NCBI GenBank assembly: GCA_951813525.2
Contig: CATOTJ020000003.1
Location: forward strand, 124,001 to 188,000
Direction of reading: 5' to 3'
Length of the DNA stretch: 64,000 nt
Source: Thermohalobaculum sp951813525
GTDB lineage: Bacteria; Pseudomonadota; Alphaproteobacteria; Rhodobacterales; Rhodobacteraceae
The notes below the pieces were generated by a model. The model did not search any database. It saw only the letters and a list, made by a program, of their open reading frames with translations, and had not been told where the DNA came from. Position 1 is the stretch's first letter. Every line of letters begins with the position of its first letter. Shown here in pieces: positions 44,788-53,958 of the stretch. The position numbers and the translations under genes are program-made.

Positions 44788-45023
44788 GATTGTTCTCTCC
44801 CTGTGTTCTTCTGGACCGACTATTGCAGAGCATTCAGGCCATGGCTAGGCCGATCCCGTTTTTCGCACAAATGCCATGGCCGCACGCATTCAGAGGCCTC
44901 TGCCGTACAAAAGCGGCATTCAACAGGCGATTGGCGACGGGTCGGCGATACGGTTCTCCAAAGAAAATCCGAAAGGGCGCCATCGTTCCAAATTCCGCTT
45001 GCCAACTGGTCTCCGCGCAAAAT

Positions 45024-45044
45024 ATGTATACACATTGTATACGA
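45024..45044. promoter_or_regulatory. Probable GntR operator: two GTATAC palindromes
   Basis: GTATAC occurs at 45026-45031 and again at 45037-45042 (contexts ATGTATACAC and TTGTATACGA), centres 11 bp apart, one helical turn. FCD-type GntR regulators often bind such (T)GTATAC(A) palindromes. The pair lies 28-44 bases before the GntR start codon and about 240 bases before the divergent binding-protein gene, so it could serve autoregulation and the transporter. Confidence 0.6.
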
Positions 45045-45069
45045 ATTGAAACGAGAATCTGACGCGCCC

Positions 45070-45774
45070 ATGAAACCGAACCGCAAACAGGACTGTCTGG
45101 CCGATCTGCGCTACCGCATTCTTACCCAGGACATCGTGCCCGGCGCCGATCTGGATGAAACGGCACTGGCGCAGTTTTACGACTTGTCGCGCACGCCGCT
45201 GCGCGAAATTCTGCAACGCCTGTCAGGCGAGGGCTTTGTCGTCTTGTCCGAGAACCGGGGCGCCAAAGTCGCGTCGATGGATCTGGGCGCGATGCGCAAG
45301 TTCTTTCAGACGGCGCCGCTGATCTACTCGTCGGTCGCCCGGCTTGCGGCCGAGCACCGGACCAGCGCACAGTTGGACGAGTTGCGATCGGTGCAGCAGC
45401 GGTTCGCAGCCGCGGTTGCGGCGCGCGGCGCACCTGCCATGGCGCTGGAGAACCACCGGTTCCACGAACTGATCGGCGAGATGGCCGCGAACGAATATCT
45501 GATGCCCTCGCTGCGCCGGCTGCTGATCGATCACACGCGGCTGGGGCAGATGTTCTATCGCCCCGCCTCACCCGCCGAAACCGTGGCCGTGCGCCAGGCA
45601 AGCCAGCACCATGACGCCATGATTGCGGCCTTGGAGCGGCGTGAAGCCGGGTTGATGGTGTCTCTGACCCTCGAGCATTGGGATCTGAGCCGGGACCGGA
45701 TCGAACGCTTCGTTCGCCCGGACCCCCTTCCATTGGACGTGATCGATTTCGCGGAGAAGAAAAATGCAGTTTGA
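45070..45774 (+). CDS. GntR-family (FCD) transcriptional regulator
   Basis: 234 residues from ATG 45070. The winged-helix domain has the GntR pattern (LADLRYRILTQDIVPGADLD, ETALAQFYDLSRTPLREILQ), and the C-terminal all-helical FCD ligand-binding domain carries metal-site-like residues (LENHRFHELIGEM, SQHHDAMIAAL). It probably represses the lyase/dehydrogenase genes and the divergent importer and is released by a pathway metabolite. Its end overlaps the DapA-like gene by 11 bases. Confidence 0.9.
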   Translation: MKPNRKQDCLADLRYRILTQDIVPGADLDETALAQFYDLSRTPLREILQRLSGEGFVVLSENRGAKVASMDLGAMRKFFQTAPLIYSSVARLAAEHRTSAQLDELRSVQQRFAAAVAARGAPAMALENHRFHELIGEMAANEYLMPSLRRLLIDHTRLGQMFYRPASPAETVAVRQASQHHDAMIAALERREAGLMVSLTLEHWDLSRDRIERFVRPDPLPLDVIDFAEKKNAV

Positions 45775-46684
45775 GGGCATCATCACGCCCGTCGTAACGC
45801 CGCACTTTGCGGATCACTCGATCGATGAAGACCGTTTTGCCGAGGTGCTGGAGTTCCTGATCGGCGCCGGGATCAATGCGGCGCTGATCGCCGGAACGAC
45901 GGGCGAATATTATGCCCAGTCACCGGAAGAGCGCCTTCGCCTGATGAAGCTGGCAAAAGAGATCATCGGCAACCGCCTTCCCCTGATCGTTGGAACGGGC
46001 GCGATGCGGACCGAGGACTCGATCGAATATGCCCGCGCCGCGCGCAAGGTCGGCGCTGACGCGATCCTGATCACCACGCCGCCTTACGCCTATCCGACAG
46101 GGCGCGAGATCGCGCTGCACGCGCTGGCCATCGACCGCGCCGCCGATCTGCCGGTCCTGCTCTACAATTATCCGGGCCGCATGTCCGTGAACATGGACGA
46201 AGAAACCCTCGACCGTCTCGGCCGGTCGCCGAATTTCAAATCCATCAAGGAAAGCTCGGGCGATCCGGACCGGCTGCACATGCTGGCCCGCGACTATCCG
46301 CATATCGAACTGAGTTGCGGCATGGATGATCAGGCCTTGGAGTTCTTCGCCTGGGGCGCGACGTCCTGGACCTGTGCCGGATCGAACTTCGCGCCGGAAG
46401 CGCATCTGGCCATGTACCGCGCCTGCGCCATCGAAAAGAATTTCGACAAGGGGCGGCGGATCATGTCGGCCATGCTGCCGTTGATGCGCGTCTTGGAGCA
46501 GGGCGGAAAGTTCGTTCAGACGATCAAATACGGAATGTCAGGGCGCGGCATCGACTGTGGTCCACCCCGGCGGCCGTTGCAGGCCCTGAACAAGGACGAC
46601 AAACGCGCGTTCGACGAGGTCGTGCGCACCATGAACACAACGATTGCCGCGATCGAGCGCGAACATAACCGGGGGGCCGCGTGA
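45764..46684 (+). CDS. DapA-family lyase (dihydrodipicolinate synthase-like)
   Basis: 306 residues, class I aldolase TIM barrel. The pyruvate-binding GTTGE loop (AGTTGEYYAQSPEERLRL), the active-site Tyr in LYNYPGRM and the Schiff-base Lys in FKSIKESSGD are present. Family members include dihydrodipicolinate synthase, sugar-acid dehydratases and the hydroxyproline-pathway deaminase. The location beside an aldehyde dehydrogenase and a GntR regulator argues for a catabolic member, for example hydroxyproline- or sugar-acid-type chemistry, not lysine synthesis. Confidence 0.88.
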   Translation: MQFEGIITPVVTPHFADHSIDEDRFAEVLEFLIGAGINAALIAGTTGEYYAQSPEERLRLMKLAKEIIGNRLPLIVGTGAMRTEDSIEYARAARKVGADAILITTPPYAYPTGREIALHALAIDRAADLPVLLYNYPGRMSVNMDEETLDRLGRSPNFKSIKESSGDPDRLHMLARDYPHIELSCGMDDQALEFFAWGATSWTCAGSNFAPEAHLAMYRACAIEKNFDKGRRIMSAMLPLMRVLEQGGKFVQTIKYGMSGRGIDCGPPRRPLQALNKDDKRAFDEVVRTMNTTIAAIEREHNRGAA

Positions 46685-48171
46685 TGGATCTGTTGACGCG
46701 AGACGAATATGCGGCCCTTGCCGCCAGTATCGACTGGCCACGGGCGGCCTTTATCGACGGCAAATACCGCAAAGGGTCCGGCAAGAAGTTGACAGCTGTC
46801 AACTCGGCGACGGGCGAAGCCCTGGCGACGATTTCGGCCTGCGGACAGAAAGATGTGGACCTCGCCGTGACGAAGGCGCGCGAGGCGTTCGATCAGGGCA
46901 GTTGGGCGAAAGCACACCCGGCGGACCGCAAGGCCGTGTTGATCCGCCTGGCCAAATTGATGACCCGCAATCGCCGTGAGCTGGCGGTGATGGAGTCGGT
47001 CGAGGCGGGCAAGCCGATTACGGATTGTGAAACCATCGACGTGGAAGAGGCGATCAACACGATCAAATGGCACGCCGAGGCCATCGACAAGATCTATGAT
47101 CAGACCGCCCCGGCGGGAGACAACGCCCTTGCGGTGATCGTGCGCGAACCGGTTGGCGTCGTCGGCGCCGTTCTGCCTTGGAACTTTCCGATCCTGATGC
47201 TGGCGTGGAAAATCGGCCCGGCGCTGGCGGCCGGATGCTCGGTGATCGTCAAGCCTGCCGAGCAATCGTCGATGACGGCGCTTCGGGTCGCCGAACTGGC
47301 GGCAGAGGCCGGGGTCCCGCGCGGGGTTCTGCAGGTCCTGCCCGGTGATGGGCCGAGCGTCGGCGAGCCGATGGGTCTGCACCCGGGCATCGATATGATC
47401 AGCTTTACCGGGTCGACCGAAACCGGGCGGCGGTTCCTGCGCTATTCCGCAGACTCGAACCTGAAAAAGATCGTCCTGGAATGCGGCGGCAAAAACCCGG
47501 CGGTTGTGCTGGAGGATGCCGAGCATCTGGACCTGGTCGCCGAGCATATCGTGAATGCGGCATTCTGGAACATGGGCGAGAACTGCTCGGCCGCGTCGCG
47601 CCTGATCGTCCATCGCGCGGTTAAGAAACCGTTAATGGAGCGGATTCTGGCGCGGGTGAAGCTGTGGCGGGTCGGCGATCCGCTGGACCCGGCAACGAAC
47701 CTGGGCGCCTTGATCGATGCGGAGCATCTGAAGAAGGTTAAGGGATATCTGAAGAAGGGCGCTCTGACAGGCGGCAAAGCTGACGGGCCTTATGTGCCGC
47801 CGACCATCTATCATGCGAAACCCGGTGACAAACTGGCCAAGGAAGAGGTTTTCGGCCCGGTTCTGGCGGTCCTGGAAGTCGCCTCGGACGAAGAGGCCAT
47901 CGCGTTGGCCAATGACACCGAGTACGGCCTGACCGCCTCGGTCTTTTCGGCCAATGGCCGCCGGGCCTTGACGGCGGCCCGGGAGATCAAGGCCGGGACA
48001 GTGACGGTCAACTGCTATGGCGAGGGCGATATCACCACGCCCTTTGGCGGCTACAAGGCCTCGGGCTTTGGCGGGCGGGACAATGGGCTGCACGCACATG
48101 ACCAGTACACCGAGTTGAAGACCATCTGGATGGACCTGAGCGACCCGGCGGCGGGGGATGATTTGGGATGA
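46684..48171 (+). CDS. NAD(P)-dependent aldehyde dehydrogenase
   Basis: 495 residues from ATG 46684, overlapping the lyase stop (TGATG). Catalytic Asn in LPWNFPILML, Glu in VLECGGKNPA and nucleophile Cys in NMGENCSAASRL are all in place, with FTGSTETGRRF for the cofactor. It resembles PuuC-type gamma-aminoaldehyde dehydrogenases. It likely oxidises the semialdehyde generated in this pathway, such as 2-oxoglutarate semialdehyde if the lyase is a hydroxyproline-type deaminase. Confidence 0.92.
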   Translation: MDLLTRDEYAALAASIDWPRAAFIDGKYRKGSGKKLTAVNSATGEALATISACGQKDVDLAVTKAREAFDQGSWAKAHPADRKAVLIRLAKLMTRNRRELAVMESVEAGKPITDCETIDVEEAINTIKWHAEAIDKIYDQTAPAGDNALAVIVREPVGVVGAVLPWNFPILMLAWKIGPALAAGCSVIVKPAEQSSMTALRVAELAAEAGVPRGVLQVLPGDGPSVGEPMGLHPGIDMISFTGSTETGRRFLRYSADSNLKKIVLECGGKNPAVVLEDAEHLDLVAEHIVNAAFWNMGENCSAASRLIVHRAVKKPLMERILARVKLWRVGDPLDPATNLGALIDAEHLKKVKGYLKKGALTGGKADGPYVPPTIYHAKPGDKLAKEEVFGPVLAVLEVASDEEAIALANDTEYGLTASVFSANGRRALTAAREIKAGTVTVNCYGEGDITTPFGGYKASGFGGRDNGLHAHDQYTELKTIWMDLSDPAAGDDLG

Positions 48172-48577
48172 TCGTGCCCTGCATTGGCTGGCTGACGCCC
48201 GCCTTACGATGGCCGGGCCTGCGCACCCTGCCCGGAACAAAGGCGCACAGCGCCGCCGGGCTGCGCCTGACCGCCCCTCGGGCAGGCGCAATTTCAACGC
48301 TCGCGCGGGGCTGGAGCCTTGGGAGGCCATGTCACCATAAAGAGGGGACCATAATCGTTGATGCGCCGACCTGCGGCCAGGCTCCGCCCTCGGTTATACA
48401 TCCAATCGCACATCAGTCCCGAGCACAGGGAACGAATGGCGGGCTTGATGGATGGTGCCGCGATCTCCGAGCAGGGTTATGCGATTGGCTTCGCCTTCGC
48501 CTCTCACCACGCCGAAAACCAGATCCTGCGAAGAAAACGAACTGTCGGTGGGGCGTCGTCGGAATGGAAGCTGTCTG
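48172..48577. other. 406-base gap inside the catabolic operon
   Basis: Between the aldehyde dehydrogenase stop and the next convincing start the operon is interrupted. Weak frames exist (for example 48358-48615, reading ISPEHRERMAGLMDGAAISE) but none has a credible ribosome site or recognised family. It may be the remains of a decayed gene or a leader region. Confidence 0.45.
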
Positions 48578-48808
48578 ATGGAGTTCAGAGTTGCACATTT
48601 GCTTACCGACTTTGAGAGCACGAAGCAGTCGTTGGTTTTAGAGCCGGAGGTTGATTTCGCCTTCGATGTGCCCGTCGACTTGATCAAGGGAATTGCCGGT
48701 TTTCGTTACGATCAAATTCACGAGCGCAAAGACGTCGATAGCTTCCGGATTTTGGCTGAAGCGAAGACGCCCGATACCTGCAGCGGCTTTTTTGGAAAAC
48801 AACAATGA
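48578..48808 (+). CDS. Short ORF coupled to the MttB-family gene, unknown function
   Basis: 76 residues (MEFRVAHLLTDFESTKQSLV ... CSGFFGKQQ). No motif or family recognised and no strong ribosome site. Its stop overlaps the next start (ATGA), the same junction as the following gene pairs, and the methyltransferase gene has no strong site of its own, so this frame could provide translational coupling. It may also be the tail of a decayed gene. Confidence 0.4.
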   Translation: MEFRVAHLLTDFESTKQSLVLEPEVDFAFDVPVDLIKGIAGFRYDQIHERKDVDSFRILAEAKTPDTCSGFFGKQQ

Positions 48809-50364
48809 CCACAACCACTGAAGCCCCCCGCGCCCGCCGAGGTGGCCGGGGCAGCCGCCGCGAGATTCGCACGGCCATTGACGATACGATGCTGCCTGCT
48901 TTGCGCCGCCGTTTGCCGTTGACCGAGCCGATGACACCAGAGCAGGTCGAGCGGATCGACAATGCCTCGATGGACATTCTGGAGAATGTCGGCGTGGTTT
49001 TTCGCGACCCCGAGGCCATTGCGGACTGGAAACGTGCAGGTGCGGATATCCGCGACGGTGACCGGGTGCATCTGGACCGGGGGCTGGTGCGGGAGTTGAT
49101 CACCACGATCCCCGAAAGTTTTACCTACCACGCCCGTAACCCTGCCAAGTCCCTGCCCTTCGGCAATGACCATTCGATTTTTGTACCGATGACCGGCGCG
49201 CCCTATCTGCGCGACCTGGACGATGTGCGGCGCAATCCGACGCTGGACGATCTGGCGAATTTTCACAAACTGAGCCACATGCTGCCCGCGCTTCACTCCA
49301 GCGCGCACCATATTGTCGAGCCCTATGATCATCCGATCAGCCAGCGGCATCTGCGCATCACCTATTCGTCGATGAAGCATTCCGACAAAACCTTTATGGG
49401 CATGACCACCAGCCCGAAGAATGCCGAGGATGTGCTGGATATGTGCGCGGTCCTGTTCGGGGCCGAGTTCATGGAGACGCACGCGGTTGTCACCGGGAAT
49501 TGCAATGGCAACTCGCCGCTGGTTTGGGACGAGGTCATGCTGGGCGCAATGCGGGCTTTCAACCGGCGCAACCAGCCGGTGCTGTGCTCGCCCTTTGTGC
49601 TGGGCGGCGCGAACACCCCGGCCTCGACCGCACCGGCGGTCGCTCAGTTGAATGCCGAAGCGCTGAGCGCGTTGGCCTATACGCAGGTGGTGCGCAAGGG
49701 CTGTCCTGCAATCTACGGCCATTATCTAAGCACCGTTTCCATGCGGTCCGGTGCACCGATGGCCGGGACACCCGAGATCAGCCTGATGAACTTTATGATC
49801 GGTCAGATGGCGCGGTATTATGGTGTTCCGTGGCGGACCTCGAACACGTTGGGCGGCGCGAAAACGTTCGATGCACAGGCCGGTTACGAATCCGCGATGA
49901 CCCTGAACGCCGTTCTGATGGCGGGCGCCAACTATATCTGGCATTCGGCGGGCTGGAACGAGGCCGGAATGCACTGTTCGACGGCCAAGTTCATTGTCGA
50001 TGCCGAGATGTGCGCGATGGGATACCGGATGGCCGAGGGTGTCCGCTGGGACGATTTCGACGAGGCGCTGGCCGCCGTCGGGGATATCGGGCCTGGCGGT
50101 CATTATCTGGGTCATGCGCACACGCAGGAAAACTTCCAGCGCGCGTTCTTTATGCCCGAGATGTTCGACAACAACTCGATCGAGCAATGGGCCGCCGAGG
50201 GGTCGGTCGAGATCACCGAACGGGCCTTGACCAAGGCGCGCGAGCTGTTGGCGGCCTATCAGGAGCCGAAACTCGACCCGGGCGTCGATGAGGCATTGCG
50301 CGATTACATCGCGCGCCGCGAACGCGAGATACCGGCGGAAGATGCGCTGAACAATGAGTTCTGA
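48805..50364 (+). CDS. MttB-superfamily (trimethylamine methyltransferase-like) protein without pyrrolysine
   Basis: 519 residues. The sequence follows the MttB fold (ILENVGVVFRDPEAIADWKR, YLRDLDDVRRNPTLDDLANF, SSMKHSDKTFMGMTTSPKNA, LGGAKTFDAQAGYESAMT). The frame is uninterrupted, so it lacks the in-frame amber codon for pyrrolysine that archaeal TMA methyltransferases use. Non-pyrrolysine members (MtgB type) demethylate glycine betaine or related quaternary amines through a corrinoid protein. No corrinoid protein or reductive activase is encoded here. Confidence 0.88.
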   Translation: MTTTTEAPRARRGGRGSRREIRTAIDDTMLPALRRRLPLTEPMTPEQVERIDNASMDILENVGVVFRDPEAIADWKRAGADIRDGDRVHLDRGLVRELITTIPESFTYHARNPAKSLPFGNDHSIFVPMTGAPYLRDLDDVRRNPTLDDLANFHKLSHMLPALHSSAHHIVEPYDHPISQRHLRITYSSMKHSDKTFMGMTTSPKNAEDVLDMCAVLFGAEFMETHAVVTGNCNGNSPLVWDEVMLGAMRAFNRRNQPVLCSPFVLGGANTPASTAPAVAQLNAEALSALAYTQVVRKGCPAIYGHYLSTVSMRSGAPMAGTPEISLMNFMIGQMARYYGVPWRTSNTLGGAKTFDAQAGYESAMTLNAVLMAGANYIWHSAGWNEAGMHCSTAKFIVDAEMCAMGYRMAEGVRWDDFDEALAAVGDIGPGGHYLGHAHTQENFQRAFFMPEMFDNNSIEQWAAEGSVEITERALTKARELLAAYQEPKLDPGVDEALRDYIARREREIPAEDALNNEF

Positions 50365-51094
50365 GCCGCAGTTTACATGGTGTGACCTCAGCACGTTTCG
50401 GCCCGAGGTCACGCAGCCCTTTTATGGCACCGTTCTGGACTGGACATTCGACGGGCCAGCGGATGGATACGGTCCTGACAGCGTCTTTGCGCGTTCTGGC
50501 CGTGACGCCGTTGCTGCAATCTACCCGATGCCGCAAAAGTTTCGTGACATAAACATGCCATCCTTCTGGATGTCATACGTGACGGTTTCAGAGTTGGGAG
50601 AAGCGCTGGAGCACGTTGCCGCAACCGGCGGGCGGGTCGAACTGGCGGATGAACATTTCGCACTGATCCGTGATCCGTTGGGTGCGGGGTTCACCCTGTT
50701 TCGGGATCCCGGAACCGGCCCGGCGGCTAGATATTGTGCGCACGGGCAGCGGGCGGGGCATGGATATTTTTGCTCGGACTTCTCGGCTGTTCGAGACTTT
50801 TACAGAACACTGTTCGGGTGGGAATTCGAGGGGAGCGCGCTGGACACGGCGGTCATCAGAACCAAGGACGGAGCGAGCGTTGCATCGGCCTTGCAGTTGC
50901 CCGAGCAAGTGCGCGGCAAGGAGCAATATTGGGCCATCCGCTTTGCGGTGGACGATCTGGTGGGCGCGGCCGACCGTGCGCGGGATGCGGGCGGCGCGTT
51001 GGTTACGATGACCGACCTGCCTGAAGGCCCCGCAGCGCTGATCCGCGATCCGGACGGCGCGGCCTGTTTCCTGACCGAGGCAACGGCAGGATGA
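50354..51094 (+). CDS. VOC-superfamily protein, two domains
   Basis: 246 residues starting inside the end of the MttB gene (11-base overlap). Two consecutive glyoxalase/bleomycin-resistance-like halves: FRPEVTQPFYGTVLDWTF ... DEHFALIRDPLGAGFTLFRD and SAVRDFYRTLFGWEFEG ... GPAALIRDPDGAACFL. VOC proteins bind a metal and perform isomerase, lyase or dioxygenase chemistry, or just bind small molecules. Role in the pathway unknown. Confidence 0.82.
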   Translation: MSSEPQFTWCDLSTFRPEVTQPFYGTVLDWTFDGPADGYGPDSVFARSGRDAVAAIYPMPQKFRDINMPSFWMSYVTVSELGEALEHVAATGGRVELADEHFALIRDPLGAGFTLFRDPGTGPAARYCAHGQRAGHGYFCSDFSAVRDFYRTLFGWEFEGSALDTAVIRTKDGASVASALQLPEQVRGKEQYWAIRFAVDDLVGAADRARDAGGALVTMTDLPEGPAALIRDPDGAACFLTEATAG

Positions 51095-51813
51095 GCGCGG
51101 CCCGAAAGGCCCTGGTCACCGGTGCTGCGGGCGGGATCGGGCAAGCCATCGTCGCCCGGCTGCAATCCGACGGGATGGTCGTCACGGGCACCGACCGTAT
51201 CGACGCTGACGCCGATCACTTTATTGCAGGCGATCTGATGGACCCGGCGTTCTGCGATGCGTTGCCCGGCGCGGCGGCGGCGCAGATGGGCGGGCTGGAC
51301 GTTGTCGTCAACAATGCGGGCATCATCACGCGCGGCCTGATCACCGAGGCGACGGACGAGGATTTGGCGCGGACGATGGCCATCAATGTCGAGGCGCCGT
51401 TTCGCATCTGCCGCGCGGCCATCGCGATCATGGCGGCTGCGGGCGGCGGTGCGATCGTCAATACGTCGTCCTGCTGGGGCGTGCACCCGGGGCCCGCGCA
51501 TCCGGTCTATGTGATGTCCAAGGCGGCAGTTGCGTCCTTGACACAATGCCTGGGCCGCGATCACGCACATCAGGGCATCCGGGTTAACGCGGTCTGCCCA
51601 AACGAGGTCAACACGCCGATGCTGCGCACCGGATTTGCCGTGCGCGGGCTGGACCCTGACCGGGCGGTGGACGAGCTGAATGCCTCGGTCCCGCTGGGGC
51701 GCATCGCCGAGCCGCGCGACATTGCCGATGTGGTCGCCTTCCTTGCCTCGGACGATGCACGCTATATGTGCGGCGCGCTGGTCGAGGTGAATGGCGGGAA
51801 GCCGGTCGGATGA
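51091..51813 (+). CDS. Short-chain dehydrogenase/reductase
   Basis: 240 residues. NAD(P)-binding TGAAGGIGQAI, NNAG in VVNNAGIIT and catalytic Ser-Tyr-Lys (TSSCWG ... YVMSKAAV) are complete. The start overlaps the VOC stop (ATGA). The substrate is unknown; it probably oxidises a hydroxyl intermediate of the pathway. Confidence 0.88.
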   Translation: MSAARKALVTGAAGGIGQAIVARLQSDGMVVTGTDRIDADADHFIAGDLMDPAFCDALPGAAAAQMGGLDVVVNNAGIITRGLITEATDEDLARTMAINVEAPFRICRAAIAIMAAAGGGAIVNTSSCWGVHPGPAHPVYVMSKAAVASLTQCLGRDHAHQGIRVNAVCPNEVNTPMLRTGFAVRGLDPDRAVDELNASVPLGRIAEPRDIADVVAFLASDDARYMCGALVEVNGGKPVG

Positions 51814-52541
51814 GCCGGTATGACGGCAAGGTCGCGCTTGTCACCGGCGGCGGGCGCGGGATCGGGCGGGCAATCGCCGAACGGCTGGCGGACGAGGGCG
51901 CCCGTGTTTTCACGGCGCAGCGCGGGTCCGGCCCGGGCGAGGCAATCGCCGCCGATCTGAGCGACATGGCGGCGCCGGAGGCTGTGATCGCAGAGGTCGC
52001 CGATCGCGCGGGTCGTCTTGATCTGTTGGTCAACAACGCGGGCATCATGCGCGAAGGATTGGCTGCGGATATGGCCATTGAAGATTGGACGGCGACCTTG
52101 GCCGTGAACTTGACGGCGCCCTTTCTGATGATCCGCGCCGCCCTGCCCCATCTGAGTGCGCCCGGTGGAAGCATCGTGAATATCGGGTCCATCGAAGGGC
52201 TTGGTGCGAACCCCGGTCATGCGGCCTATTGCGCGTCGAAGGCGGGGCTGCACGGGCTGACCCGGGCCATCGCCGTCGATCACGGCGGCGACGGGGTCCG
52301 GTGCAATGGCGTCGCGCCCGGCTGGATCGACACCGGTCTGAACGAGGATTTCATCCGATCCCAGCCCGACCCGGCCGGGTTTCGCGCGCGCATCGGCGGC
52401 ATACATCCGGCCGGGCGCACGGGATCGCCCGGCGAGGTCGCGGCGCTGGTCGCCTGGCTGGGGTCGGATGAAGCAGGTTTTGTCACCGGTCAGATCTGGA
52501 CGATCGACGGTGGGCGGACGGCGAAGTTGAGCCTGCCATGA
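51810..52541 (+). CDS. Short-chain dehydrogenase/reductase (second)
   Basis: 243 residues from ATG 51810, overlapping the previous stop (ATGA); a longer frame start is rejected for that reason. Motifs TGGGRGIGRAI, LVNNAGIMR and GSIEGLGA...YCASKAGL are intact. It is related to but clearly distinct from the preceding SDR, so the two probably act on successive or alternative hydroxy-intermediates rather than being a recent duplication. Confidence 0.88.
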   Translation: MSRYDGKVALVTGGGRGIGRAIAERLADEGARVFTAQRGSGPGEAIAADLSDMAAPEAVIAEVADRAGRLDLLVNNAGIMREGLAADMAIEDWTATLAVNLTAPFLMIRAALPHLSAPGGSIVNIGSIEGLGANPGHAAYCASKAGLHGLTRAIAVDHGGDGVRCNGVAPGWIDTGLNEDFIRSQPDPAGFRARIGGIHPAGRTGSPGEVAALVAWLGSDEAGFVTGQIWTIDGGRTAKLSLP

Positions 52542-53872
52542 AGGTGCGCCGCCTGCCGATCGACCGGGGCGTTTCGGGTTGGGACGCAATCCTGCCCGCA
52601 AAGGCCCCTGCCCGTCTGCTGCAGGAGCAAATTACCGCCGATTGGCTGATCATCGGGGGAGGTTTTGCAGGGCTTGCGGCGGCGGAGCGCCTGCAGGCGG
52701 CCAGACCGGGTGACCGAATTGTGCTGTTGGATGCGGTCCGCGTCGGCGAAGGCCCGGCCGGGCGCAATTCCGGCTTTATGATCGACCTGCCGCATCGTTT
52801 GACATCGGACAATTACAGCGGCGGTGCCGCCCAGGATCAGGGCGAGATCGCGGTCCATCGCGCCGCCATCGAGTTTGCGCTTAACGCCGCCGAGCGGCAC
52901 GGACTGCCGAAAGAAGCAATCATCAGGTCCGGCAAGATCAACGCCGCAGCGACGGAGAAGGGCCTGGCGCACAACCGTGATTACGGGGCGCATCTGAAGG
53001 GCCTTGGCGAGGCGCACGAACATCTGGACGCCGCCGCCATGCGCGATCTGACGGGCAGCGATTACTATCTGGGGGGGCTCTTCACGCCGGGCACGGCGAT
53101 GTTGCAACCTGCGGCCTATGTGCGCGGCCTGGCGGCGGGTCTGGGCGCCGCGGGCGCTGCGGTTTTTGAGAACACGCCTGTGACGTCGTTAACCAAACAA
53201 GGACCGGACTGGGTTGCCCGAACGCCGCAGGGCGCCGTCACGGCGCCCAAAGTCGTGATGGCCGTGAATGGGCATATCGAAAGCTTTGGCCACTACAAAC
53301 GGCGTCTGGTGCATGTGATTTTGTATGCGTCGATGACCCGAGCCCTGGACCCGGTCGAAATTTCAGCGCTTGGCGGTCAGGCACAATGGGGGCTGACGCC
53401 AGCCGACCCCATGGGCTCGACCGTTCGGCGGGTCGGGGGCACGAGCGGCACCAGGATCGTTGTTCGCAATCGCACCAGTTATGCGCCCAACATGGAGGCA
53501 TCCGGCGCTCGGATCAGCTCGGCTGCGGGCAGTCATGACCGGTCGTTGCGCTCGCGTTTTCCGGCCTTGGCTGATGTGGGCTTCGAGTATTCCTGGGCCG
53601 GACGGCTTTGCCTGTCGCTCAACGACGCCCCGGCGTTTGGCGAGATCGATGCAGGCCTGTTCTCGGCCTGCTGCCAGAATGGCTTGGGGGCGGCAAAAGG
53701 CACGCTGGCGGGTATCGCGGCGGCCGATTTGGCGCTGGGGGCGGATAACGATCTGACACGTCACTTCAGCAATGCCGAGCCCCCAAAACGCCTGCCCCCG
53801 GAACCGATTGCTGCGATCGGTGCGGGATTGCAGATCTGGTGGGGAGAAAAATCGGCCGGACGCGAGCTTTAG
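52538..53872 (+). CDS. FAD-dependent oxidoreductase of the DAO family
   Basis: 444 residues, start overlapping the SDR stop (ATGA). FAD motif LIIGGGFAGLAAAERL, the family's GRNSGFMIDLPH segment and a C-terminal GLFSACCQNGLGAAKGTLAG. Members of this group (sarcosine, proline and gamma-glutamylputrescine oxidases) oxidise secondary or primary amines. It fits demethylation or ring oxidation of an N-methylated substrate. Last gene of the overlapping block; the next gene is a separate chemotaxis CheY 86 bases on. Confidence 0.87.
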   Translation: MKVRRLPIDRGVSGWDAILPAKAPARLLQEQITADWLIIGGGFAGLAAAERLQAARPGDRIVLLDAVRVGEGPAGRNSGFMIDLPHRLTSDNYSGGAAQDQGEIAVHRAAIEFALNAAERHGLPKEAIIRSGKINAAATEKGLAHNRDYGAHLKGLGEAHEHLDAAAMRDLTGSDYYLGGLFTPGTAMLQPAAYVRGLAAGLGAAGAAVFENTPVTSLTKQGPDWVARTPQGAVTAPKVVMAVNGHIESFGHYKRRLVHVILYASMTRALDPVEISALGGQAQWGLTPADPMGSTVRRVGGTSGTRIVVRNRTSYAPNMEASGARISSAAGSHDRSLRSRFPALADVGFEYSWAGRLCLSLNDAPAFGEIDAGLFSACCQNGLGAAKGTLAGIAAADLALGADNDLTRHFSNAEPPKRLPPEPIAAIGAGLQIWWGEKSAGREL

Positions 53873-53958
53873 CCCCTTCCAGACACTTCGAATTAACCCG
53901 GTCTAAAGCGATCAGCCTTATCAGAAGGCTCCGCAGGGATTGAAAAGCGAGTCTGGAA

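Noticed and set aside
48805..50364. Pyrrolysine-containing trimethylamine methyltransferase
   Set aside because: There is no in-frame TAG in the gene; it belongs to the non-pyrrolysine branch.
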